Below are positions 44,796-52,153 of a DNA stretch of 64,000 nucleotides, in pieces. The DNA lies in NCBI RefSeq assembly GCF_003852405.1, contig NZ_QAJM01000002.1, forward strand, positions 1-64,000, in the 5' to 3' direction. Made by a program: the position numbers and the translations under genes. Numbering within the stretch: the stretch's first letter is position 1; every line of letters begins with the position of its first letter. The notes under the pieces are model-generated. The model made no database searches and had not been told where the DNA came from. It was given only the letters and a program-made list of their open reading frames with translations. Source of the DNA: Pseudomonas sp. KBW05 (GTDB lineage: Bacteria; Pseudomonadota; Gammaproteobacteria; Pseudomonadales; Pseudomonadaceae).

Positions 44796-44824
44796 GTTAT
44801 AATTAAGATGTTAACGATCGTCAA
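44796..44824 (-). promoter_or_regulatory. Promoter of the hpa catabolic operon
   Basis: Read leftwards: -35 TTGACG at 44824-44819, a 17-nt spacer, and -10 TATAAC at 44801-44796. It is 61 bp upstream of the hpaG1 ATG. A second operator lies within its spacer and the first just past the -10 box, a standard repressor layout. Confidence 0.78.
44802..44815. promoter_or_regulatory. HpaR-type operator 2, inside the hpaG1 promoter spacer
   Basis: ATTAAGATGTTAAC, one mismatch to GTTAA-N4-TTAAC. It starts exactly 20 bp from operator 1, two helical turns, so two dimers could sit on the same face of the DNA. Confidence 0.62.
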
Positions 44825-44911
44825 GGCCTGCGCTGGTGGCGAAAGTCTTTTCGCAGGCGCAACATGAGCGGCGCTGCAGGCGATACCGATAAAAATAATG
44901 AGTACAGACAG

Positions 44912-45814
44912 ATGAATGATCGTCACCCGATCCCCAACATCAACATCGGGCAGGTCTACGACCAGCGCTACAGCGACAGCGAGGTGCACTACGACAAGCT
45001 GGGCAACCTCGCCGGCTTTTTCGGGCGCAATATGCCGGTGCATCGGCACGACCGTTTTTTCCAGGTGCACTACGTCAAAAGCGGCGCGGTGCGTGTCTAC
45101 CTTGACGACCAGCAATACCTGGAGTCGGGGCCGATGTTTTTCCTCACGCCGCCGACGATCCCCCATTCGTTCGTCACCGAAGCCGACAGCGACGGGCATG
45201 TGTTGACGGTGCGCCAGCAACTGGTCTGGCAATTGATCGAGAGTGACCCGCAATTGGCACCGGGCTCGCAATTGGCGGCGGCGTGTGTTGCGCTGGATCG
45301 GCTGGCCCCCGAATACCAGGGCGAAGCGCGGCGCTTGGCATTTTTGTTCGAAGAGTTGCGCGTCGAGATGAACAACACGGCGGCAGGTCACAGCGCGGCG
45401 CTGTTGAGCCTGACGCGCTTGATCATGATCAGCCTGTTGCGCCTGTGCGCCAACTCCCTGGAGGCAACACCCGCGCGCCATGAGGACCTGCAGATCTTCC
45501 ATCGCTTCAACGAGCTGATCGAAGCCCATTACCTTGAGCACTGGGCGTTGGCACGTTATGCGCAGGCCGCAGGCGTCACGGAGGCAAGGCTTAATGACGT
45601 GTGCCGGCGTATCGCCGACTTGCCCTCCAAGCGCCTGGTGCTTGAGCGCGTCATGCAGGAAGCCAAGCGTTTGTTGCTGTTTACACGGGGTTCGGCCAAC
45701 GAAATCTGCTACCAGCTGGGCTTCAAGGACCCGGCTTACTTCAGCCGTTTTTTCCAGCGCTACGCCCACATGACCCCGGGGGAGTATCGGCAACGTCAGG
45801 CGGGTTTGCGCTAG
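44912..45814 (+). CDS. hpaA: HpaA, AraC-family activator of the 4-HPA pathway
   Basis: A 300-residue regulator from ATG 44912 (MNDRHPIPNINIGQVYD). The N-terminal cupin (about 25-105) carries HRHDRFFQVHYVKSG. The C-terminal double helix-turn-helix includes ARYAQAAGVTEARLNDVCRRI and NEICYQLGFKDPAYFSRFFQRYAHMTPGEYR. In E. coli W, HpaA activates the hydroxylase genes in response to 4-HPA. Here it is divergent from the operon and could answer to the same inducer, giving activator and repressor control. Confidence 0.85.
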   Translation: MNDRHPIPNINIGQVYDQRYSDSEVHYDKLGNLAGFFGRNMPVHRHDRFFQVHYVKSGAVRVYLDDQQYLESGPMFFLTPPTIPHSFVTEADSDGHVLTVRQQLVWQLIESDPQLAPGSQLAAACVALDRLAPEYQGEARRLAFLFEELRVEMNNTAAGHSAALLSLTRLIMISLLRLCANSLEATPARHEDLQIFHRFNELIEAHYLEHWALARYAQAAGVTEARLNDVCRRIADLPSKRLVLERVMQEAKRLLLFTRGSANEICYQLGFKDPAYFSRFFQRYAHMTPGEYRQRQAGLR

Positions 45815-45854
45815 CGTCAGCATCGGTCTGTTCCGTCTTCATCCAACGGCTGCG

Positions 45855-45875
45855 AAAAAACCGCGCAGGGCGCGG
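45855..45875 (-). terminator. Rho-independent terminator of the second porin
   Basis: CCGCGC (45861-45866) pairs with GCGCGG (45870-45875). Read leftwards it is followed by six T residues. It ends the leftward porin transcript (stop at 45960) and lies beyond the 3' end of hpaA. Confidence 0.75.
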
Positions 45876-45959
45876 CTGAAGAAAGAGAGACCCATGCTGA
45901 TGGATTTTACGCGGCACGGACATGCGCTTTACGGTGGATCGATTGCACTTTCCACGGCG

Positions 45960-47216
45960 TTAGAACAGCGACAGGTTGTAGCCCACGATCAGCCGGGTTT
46001 CGTCGATGTCGGTGGTCAAGCCGCCGCCGGAGCGCAGCGTCGCATTGCGCAGACGGATGTTGAGGTTCTTGAACGTGCCGCTCTGCACCACGTAGCTCAG
46101 GTCTGTGTCTCGCTCGCGCTCGGTGCCGCCACTGACGCGGTTGGTGTCGATGTGGGAACCGCTGACGTAACGGGTCATGAAGGTCAGCCCCGGCAGGCCC
46201 ATGGCGGCGAAGTTGTAGTCGTACCGCAGCTGCCAGGCGTCGGTTTCGGCTTTGGTGAAGACGTTGATCGTGACCAGGTTGACGGAGTAGGGGTCAAGGC
46301 CCGGGTAGGCGAAATCACCTTGGCCCGACAGGTTCTGATACCCCACGCCGAGTCGATGACCGCCGATGCTCAAGCTTTCCATGCCGTTGAAGAACCGGTT
46401 GTTGATCCGCCCGCCATCCACGCGGGTGGCGGCGCGCAGGCGGTGGTCGCCGTCTTCACGGGTGACGAAGTAGCGTAGGTCCGAGCGCAAGCTGACCCCA
46501 CCGCCCAGGGGCATATCGTGGGTAAAACCGGCGAAGTCCTGGCTGTAGATGTCCTTCATGCGCGCATGGTAGTAGCTCGCGGTGAGCGTCGGGGTCAGCG
46601 CATAGCTGCCGCCGGCCAGGTCCAGATAGCGGGTGTTGACGCCGGCGTAGCTCATGGAATCGTTGCTGCTGGAGTCCCGCAGGTTCTGTTGTTCCAGGCG
46701 GCCGAGGTTTACGGTCAAACCGCCGACTTCCTTGGAGGTGATGAGTTCGCCGCTGTAGGTGGAGGGCAGCAGGCGCGTGTCGTTGAACGCGGCCACCGGC
46801 AGTTGCGGTTGCAGGGTGCCCACTTTCAGCACGGTCTGCGACAAGCGCACTTTGCCGGTCAGCCCTAGCTCGCTGTAACTGTCGGCAGCTCGGCCACTGG
46901 CGCCGTAGGGCAACAGGCCAGTGCCGTGGCGGTCCGGGCTTGAGTCCAGCTTGAGCCCCAGCTGGCCCAGCGCATCCAGGCCGAACCCCAGTGTGCCGTC
47001 GGTGAAGCCGGACTCATAACGCAAGACCAGGCCCTGGGCCCATTCGGTGGCTTGGCTTTGCGGCGCATTTGCCTGGCGATAGTCGCGGTTGAAGTAGTAA
47101 TTGCGGGTTTCCAGCGTGGCCTTGCTGTCCTGGATAAAGTCGGCAAAGGCCTGGAACGGGAGGGCGGTGGTGCACAGGCTCAATGAGGCCAAAGCACTGC
47201 GGGTGCTGACGCGCAT
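45960..47216 (-). CDS. OprD-family porin of the aromatic region
   Basis: A 418-residue porin with a signal peptide (MRVSTRSALASLSLCTTALPFQAFA) and the typical OprD start DFIQDSKATLETRNYYFNRDYR. It ends in Phe (YNLSLF). It probably takes up 4-HPA or related acids and faces hpaR2 across a 207-bp divergent region that holds an HpaR-type repeat. This is the second OprD porin in the window; the other belongs to the omega-amino module. Confidence 0.87.
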   Translation of the reverse strand: MRVSTRSALASLSLCTTALPFQAFADFIQDSKATLETRNYYFNRDYRQANAPQSQATEWAQGLVLRYESGFTDGTLGFGLDALGQLGLKLDSSPDRHGTGLLPYGASGRAADSYSELGLTGKVRLSQTVLKVGTLQPQLPVAAFNDTRLLPSTYSGELITSKEVGGLTVNLGRLEQQNLRDSSSNDSMSYAGVNTRYLDLAGGSYALTPTLTASYYHARMKDIYSQDFAGFTHDMPLGGGVSLRSDLRYFVTREDGDHRLRAATRVDGGRINNRFFNGMESLSIGGHRLGVGYQNLSGQGDFAYPGLDPYSVNLVTINVFTKAETDAWQLRYDYNFAAMGLPGLTFMTRYVSGSHIDTNRVSGGTERERDTDLSYVVQSGTFKNLNIRLRNATLRSGGGLTTDIDETRLIVGYNLSLF

Positions 47217-47280
47217 GGGGGTGATTCCTTGTTGTTTTTATTGGGATCGTTGGCAGGGACTATGGGTGCCCCTTTGTGTC

Positions 47281-47294
47281 GTTAACATATTATC
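47281..47294. promoter_or_regulatory. HpaR-type operator between porin and hpaR2
   Basis: GTTAACATATTATC, one mismatch to GTTAA-N4-TTAAC. It lies 65 bp upstream of the porin ATG and 130 bp before hpaR2. Read leftwards a weak TTGCTT-N17-TATGTT promoter overlaps it. Confidence 0.55.
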
Positions 47295-47423
47295 GATAAT
47301 GCAAAAAAGCAAAGCCTTCCTGCGACACTTCGTGTGGGTCGAAGCGACATGCCATCCGTCCCGCTGTTGCACCCGAAGGCCGTCGACCTTAATCTGGCCG
47401 TTCTTCCACAGCGCGCACACGAA

Positions 47424-47846
47424 ATGGCCAATCCCAGACCTTCTCTGACCCTCACATTGCTCCAGGCACGCGAGGCCGCAATGGCCTTCTTCCGTCCAGG
47501 GCTCAACGAACACGACCTGACCGAGCAGCAATGGCGGGTGATCCGCATCCTGCGTCAGCAGGGCGAACTGGAAAGCCATCAGCTGGCCAACCAGGCGTGC
47601 ATTCTCAAACCCAGCATGAGCGGTGTGTTAAAGCGCCTTGAGCGCGATGGTCTGGTAACACGGCGCAAATCCACCGAGGATCAGCGGCGTATCTTTCTCA
47701 GCCTGACGGTGCAGGGGCATCAGTGCTTCCTGTCGATGAGCGAGGGCATGGAGCGCGGTTATCTGGAGATCCAGCGTCAGTTTGGCGAAGACAACATGCA
47801 GCAGTTGCTTGAGTTGCTGGGCGAGCTGAAAAAGATCAAGCCTTGA
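47424..47846 (+). CDS. HpaR paralogue (MarR family, copy 2)
   Basis: A 140-residue MarR regulator from ATG 47424 (MANPRPSLTLTLLQAREAAMAFFRP). It is collinear with HpaR copy 1 and identical at about 64 percent of positions by eye. The recognition region (ACILKPSMSGVLKRLERDGLVTRRK) is nearly the same; the effector half (about 83-140) differs more. It may repress the porin and itself, or bind a different inducer. A duplication inside the cluster is the simplest origin. Confidence 0.85.
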   Translation: MANPRPSLTLTLLQAREAAMAFFRPGLNEHDLTEQQWRVIRILRQQGELESHQLANQACILKPSMSGVLKRLERDGLVTRRKSTEDQRRIFLSLTVQGHQCFLSMSEGMERGYLEIQRQFGEDNMQQLLELLGELKKIKP

Positions 47847-47871
47847 TGTGGCAGTGTGTGACGATCAAACG

Positions 47872-47896
47872 AAAAAACCGCCAGGAGGCGGGTTTT
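47872..47896 (+). terminator. Likely terminator of hpaR2
   Basis: CCGCC and GGCGG form a short stem around AGGA with a bulged G, flanked by an A run and TTTT. It lies 25 bp after the stop codon. Confidence 0.55.
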
Positions 47897-47918
47897 AAAG
47901 GGGGCCGTGGAGGGATCC

Positions 47919-48521
47919 ATGAAAAAAACTATTGTCGTGCTTTTACTGGTCATTCTCGGATGTGGAGCAGCCGCTTATAGATGGAGCGAACTGCATAGCC
48001 GGGATAACGTGGCAAAAGCGTCATCAATGGTGTCCAGGCATCTGCTTGCTTTTAAACGGGAACCGAAACTAGACCTGTCCAGCTACTTGGCGCGCGGTGA
48101 AGATGCTGAGAAGGAGCTGGCGGCCGACCTGCTTGAGATGCAATCTGCCGATTGGTCGGGCGCCGAGACGAAAAGAGAGGCGGCAATAGAATTCACAACT
48201 CGCGCCTTGAACGTCATACGCACCCAGACGCGCTTTCGTACGGCAAGTTTGCGGGTCGGTATGACTGAGCGGCGACTGCTAGAGGATGAGCGCGCGCTAG
48301 CCCAAGAGACGGATCCGAACCGCAAGGCCCTGGCATCTGAGCGCCTGCAAGCCTACAAGGATAAGTACATGCAGGAGCGGTACGAGTATTACCATCAAGA
48401 GGCCGCTCTTGGGATGCACAGTGAGATGCTGCTAAGGGCAAATGAGGGGGTTAAAGTTGTATTCGGTGAAGATCGTGGGCTGGATGTAACGACTCAGGAA
48501 TTTATGAAACAACTTTTCTAG
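47919..48521 (+). CDS. Unknown protein with N-terminal signal anchor, atypical composition
   Basis: A 200-residue protein from ATG 47919, with GGAGGGATCC before it. Residues 4-23 are a hydrophobic anchor containing a cysteine (VVLLLVILGCGAAAY), perhaps a lipoprotein. The rest is charged and helical (KDKYMQERYEYYHQEAAL). The DNA is clearly poorer in GC than its neighbours and uses codons rare in Pseudomonas, such as AGA, AGG and ATA. It sits next to a tRNA-Leu gene, so lateral acquisition is likely. No family is recognised. Confidence 0.62.
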   Translation: MKKTIVVLLLVILGCGAAAYRWSELHSRDNVAKASSMVSRHLLAFKREPKLDLSSYLARGEDAEKELAADLLEMQSADWSGAETKREAAIEFTTRALNVIRTQTRFRTASLRVGMTERRLLEDERALAQETDPNRKALASERLQAYKDKYMQERYEYYHQEAALGMHSEMLLRANEGVKVVFGEDRGLDVTTQEFMKQLF

Positions 48522-48541
48522 CATTGCGGAGCAGAAACACA

Positions 48542-48575
48542 AAGGGCCTGCATGAAGTTAATCACGCAAGCCCTT
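48542..48575 (-). terminator. Hairpin after the tRNA gene
   Basis: AAGGGC (48542-48547) and GCCCTT (48570-48575) form a stem with further pairing inside. Read leftwards it follows the tRNA-Leu 3' end by 8 bp and leads into a T-rich stretch. Confidence 0.5.
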
Positions 48576-48583
48576 GATATATA

Positions 48584-48670
48584 TGGTGCCCGAACCCGGA
48601 ATCGAACCGGGACGCCCTTACGAGCGGGGGATTTTAAGTCCCATGCGTCTACCAGTTTCGCCATTCGGGC
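48584..48670 (-). tRNA. tRNA-Leu, anticodon UAA
   Basis: 87 nt on the minus strand starting GCCCGAATGG and ending CACCA. The acceptor stem pairs GCCCGAA with TTCGGGC, the anticodon loop reads CTTAAAA (anticodon TAA in DNA), a long variable arm identifies Leu, and the T loop reads GGTTCGATTCC. The CCA end is encoded. Confidence 0.95.
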
Positions 48671-48894
48671 GGTAGCGCGTTGTCGCAGGGTTGGGAATAT
48701 ATAGACCCAGGCGCTTCGGTGCAAGGCCGAGGGGCAGCTTTATTGCACCAAGGCGCAGAAGAAAAACCTCGATAGATCAGTGATCTACGCCGACTTTCCG
48801 GGGGGAAACAGAGGATTCCTACGGCGCGGGAACAAGATTCATATCGTGCAGTCATAGCGATATGCCATCTTGGCATTCTGGAAAGGAATCAATG

Positions 48895-49359
48895 ATGCTC
48901 AGTGTTCGCAAGCGTGCCTGGATGATTGCTGCAAGTGTTGTGGGGATGTTGGCGGGTGCGGCGCAAGCGGCAGATACGGTGCAGTGGGGAGTGTTTAGTG
49001 CGTCAGGCGGCGACCGGCTGACCGGCGCCTCGCAGGAGGCCGGGAACAGGTATGTCCTGAAGACCTCGGCCATCTCCGTGGCTGACATCGAAGGCCTGCT
49101 AGCCAGCCAAAAGCGTACTGATACCGACCTGCAAAACGTTAAAAGCAAACTGGATGCCCAAGGCCGCGAGTTCGACGAGTTCAAGCGCAAGAACGGCTCC
49201 AGTTCCAGCGCCAGTGACAGTCAGTTATCGGATCTGCAGCGCACGGTGGCCGATCAAAAAAGCACGATCGAGCGACAAAAGAGCGATATCGACAGCCTCA
49301 AGCGCAGCCTGGACGATTTGAAGCGCAGTGTGGATACCTTGAGCAGCAAGGTGAAGTAA
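48895..49359 (+). CDS. Exported coiled-coil protein
   Basis: A 154-residue protein from ATG 48895; ATG 48892 just before is also possible, and AAGGA at 48883 fits either. A signal peptide (WMIAASVVGMLAGAAQAA) is followed by a short globular part and a long coiled coil at about residues 64-154, with a Ser-rich gap (SSSSASDSQ). The heptads (DIDSLKRSLDDLKRSVDTLSSKV) suggest an oligomeric envelope or periplasmic rod. No family is recognised. It converges with deoC. Confidence 0.65.
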   Translation: MLSVRKRAWMIAASVVGMLAGAAQAADTVQWGVFSASGGDRLTGASQEAGNRYVLKTSAISVADIEGLLASQKRTDTDLQNVKSKLDAQGREFDEFKRKNGSSSSASDSQLSDLQRTVADQKSTIERQKSDIDSLKRSLDDLKRSVDTLSSKVK

Positions 49360-49367
49360 CGCGTGCT

Positions 49368-49387
49368 GGAGCGAGCCTGCTCGCTCC
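49368..49387. terminator. Hairpin between convergent genes
   Basis: GGAGCGAG (49368-49375) and CTCGCTCC (49380-49387) enclose a four-base loop, followed by AAACCC. It may serve both the coiled-coil gene and deoC, and may be a REP remnant. Confidence 0.6.
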
Positions 49388-49397
49388 AAACCCGGTC

Positions 49398-50078
<681 letters not shown>

Positions 50079-50220
50079 GGCAGAAGTCCTGTGGGAGAGG
50101 GTGCTGGCAAAAGCCGGTTTGTGTTAAGTTGAATGCATTAAATGTGAAATAAATAACATTGTAAATGGATTTTGTGAGCCGTTTTGTCATTCGGCCACAA
50201 TCGATCAGGGTGAAAGCGCA

Positions 50221-50979
50221 GTGGATTCAAAGAAAACCGAACGATTCAAAGCCATGCACCGGGCCCTGCAAGGCGAGGCCGCGGTCCACCTGCGGGATAT
50301 GGCTGCGTTGCTTGGGGTGTCGGAAATGACCCTGCGCCGCGACCTCGTGGACAACGTCCAGGGCTTGCGCCTGCTGGGTGGGCACGTCACCCGCAGCGGC
50401 GCGCCTGAGCCAGATTACCAAGTGGCCGAGCAGGACCTGCGCAACATCGCCGAGAAGCGCCAGATCGGCCAGCGCGCCGCCAGCCTGGTGCGCCCAGGCG
50501 ATACGATCTTCATCGATTGCGGGACCACCACGCCGTTTATCGTCGATGCGTTGCCCGACGACCTGGAGTTCACCGCGCTGTGCAACTCCCTGAACGTGCT
50601 GCTCAAACTCCAGCAGAAGCCGCTGTGTACGGTGATCGTGTGTGGCGGCATGCTCGATCGACGCAACCTCGTATTTGAAAGCCGCGCCGAGGCGGGGATC
50701 GTTGACGGCATCCGCGTCGCCTGGGCGTTTATCTCTGCCGCCGGGGTCAGCGCGGCCCATGGCGTGACCTGCTACAACCTCAATGAAGTGGACGTGAAAC
50801 AGCGCGTGATGGCGCGGGCGCAGACCTGTGTGCTGGTGGCCGACCACAGTAAATTCGATCAGGTGCGTGCGGCGCATTTTGCCGAGCTGGCGGATTTCCA
50901 GCGGGTCGTCAGCGACCCGGCTTTGTCCCAGGCCCACCAGCAAATCATCCAGGAGGGCGGAGCAATACTGATGGTGTGA
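50221..50979 (+). CDS. DeoR-family repressor
   Basis: A 252-residue regulator starting at GTG 50221. The N-terminal helix-turn-helix is at residues about 20-50 (VHLRDMAALLGVSEMTLRRDLVDN). The sugar-phosphate sensor domain follows (GDTIFIDCGTTTPFIVDAL, VVCGGMLDRRNLVFESRAEAGIVDGIRVAWAFISAAGVS). It lies between the divergent deoC and the transporter genes. It probably represses both sides through the ATGTGA-type repeats at 50.14 and 51.05 kb. Confidence 0.85.
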   Translation: MDSKKTERFKAMHRALQGEAAVHLRDMAALLGVSEMTLRRDLVDNVQGLRLLGGHVTRSGAPEPDYQVAEQDLRNIAEKRQIGQRAASLVRPGDTIFIDCGTTTPFIVDALPDDLEFTALCNSLNVLLKLQQKPLCTVIVCGGMLDRRNLVFESRAEAGIVDGIRVAWAFISAAGVSAAHGVTCYNLNEVDVKQRVMARAQTCVLVADHSKFDQVRAAHFAELADFQRVVSDPALSQAHQQIIQEGGAILMV

Positions 50980-51016
50980 TTTTTATATCGTATGTTTGGA
51001 TTCTAACAAAATAGCC

Positions 51017-51072
51017 TTGACACCTTCGGGCACAAGGCATAGTTTTTCAAATGTGATCGCGGTTCACATTTG
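51017..51072 (+). promoter_or_regulatory. Promoter and operator of the transporter operon
   Basis: A perfect -35 TTGACA (51017-51022) is followed by a weak -10 (TAGTTT, 51040-51045). A 9-bp inverted repeat, CAAATGTGA (51048-51056) and TCACATTTG (51064-51072), then covers the start region. A related half site (AAATGTGA, 50140-50147) lies between deoC and the DeoR gene. The DeoR- or SorC-type regulator of this module is the likely ligand. Confidence 0.7.
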
Positions 51073-51133
51073 TGAGCACGGCCTCCCTGAAGGTCGCGCC
51101 CGAATCCAGACAACAATAAAAATAGGAATCACC

Positions 51134-52108
51134 ATGCTACAGATAGCCCGTAAACCTGTTCATGTGCTGTCCCTTGCTTTGGCTGTCGCGGCCTCGGTAC
51201 TGGCGTTGAACGCCCAGGCCAAGGACCTGAAGATCGGTTTCAGCCAAGTGACCCTCCAATCCCCTTTCTATGTGCAACTGCGCGATGGCGCCAAAGCCGC
51301 CGCCGCCAGGGACGGCGACGAGCTGATCTTCCTCGATGCCAACGGCGACATCAGCAAGCAGAACAACGATATCCAGGACTTGCTGACCCGCAAGGTCGAC
51401 GTGCTGATCATCAACGCCGTCAACCCGGATGCGGTGGGCGCCTCCCTCGAAGCGGCCAAGCGCGCCAAAGTGCCAGTTATTGCCGTGGACCGCGCCATCA
51501 ACGCGCCCGTTGCCGCCACCATCGGGCGCAACAACGCCGAGATGGGCGAGCTGTCCGGCAAGGCGCTGGTGGCTGCCCTCAAACAAAAAGGCGTGGTCAA
51601 CGGCAAGATCATCGAGATCCAGGGCGATGCCGGCGGCACTGTGATGAAAGAGCGCCGCAAAGGCTTCCACACGGCGCTGGCCGGTACCGACTTCAAAATC
51701 ATCGACGGCCCCTACAGCGAATACATGCGTGCCAACGCAGTGACCGCAATGCAGGATCTGCTGCAAGCCCACCCCGACCTCAAGGCTGTGATCGCCCACA
51801 ACGACGACATGGCCATGGGCGCCCTGCAAGTGCTCAACGAAAGCGGCAAGAAAAACGTACTGGTCGCCGGTGTGGATGGCTTGTCGGAAGCCATCAACGC
51901 CATCCAGAACGGCGATCAATACGTTGCCACTGCCCTCAACGATCCACGCTACCTCGGCGAAGTCGCGATTGAAGCGGCGCGAGGCTTGATCAGCGGCAAG
52001 ACCATCCCGGCGTTTGTCGATGCCGGCACCAAAGTCGTGACCAAGGCCGATGCGGCCGAGATCAAGCACGACGCCACCTTCGGCGAATACCGTCCCGGCG
52101 CACTCTGA
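51134..52108 (+). CDS. Sugar-binding protein of a ribose-type ABC transporter
   Basis: A 324-residue periplasmic protein from ATG 51134 (MLQIARKPVHVLSLALAVAASVLALNAQA, cleaved after AQA), with AGGAAT before it. It has the two-lobe RbsB fold: DLKIGFSQVTLQSPFYVQLRDGAKAAA, DVLIINAVNPDAVGASLEAAKRAKVPVIAVDR and VIAHNDDMAMGALQVL. It binds a sugar or polyol outside the membrane. The ATPase and permease are downstream in the same operon. Confidence 0.88.
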   Translation: MLQIARKPVHVLSLALAVAASVLALNAQAKDLKIGFSQVTLQSPFYVQLRDGAKAAAARDGDELIFLDANGDISKQNNDIQDLLTRKVDVLIINAVNPDAVGASLEAAKRAKVPVIAVDRAINAPVAATIGRNNAEMGELSGKALVAALKQKGVVNGKIIEIQGDAGGTVMKERRKGFHTALAGTDFKIIDGPYSEYMRANAVTAMQDLLQAHPDLKAVIAHNDDMAMGALQVLNESGKKNVLVAGVDGLSEAINAIQNGDQYVATALNDPRYLGEVAIEAARGLISGKTIPAFVDAGTKVVTKADAAEIKHDATFGEYRPGAL

Positions 52109-52153
52109 GTCGCGCTGAACACCTACATTGCCTATCCAACAGGGGAATTCACT

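Noticed and set aside
24120-47846. Search for a copper or quinohemoprotein amine oxidase
   Set aside because: No candidate with the expected motifs was seen in this interval; only the FAD-type oxidase is present.
47872-48894. An integrated element at tRNA-Leu
   Set aside because: No integrase, transposase or repeated tRNA 3' end could be found; only one atypical gene is present.
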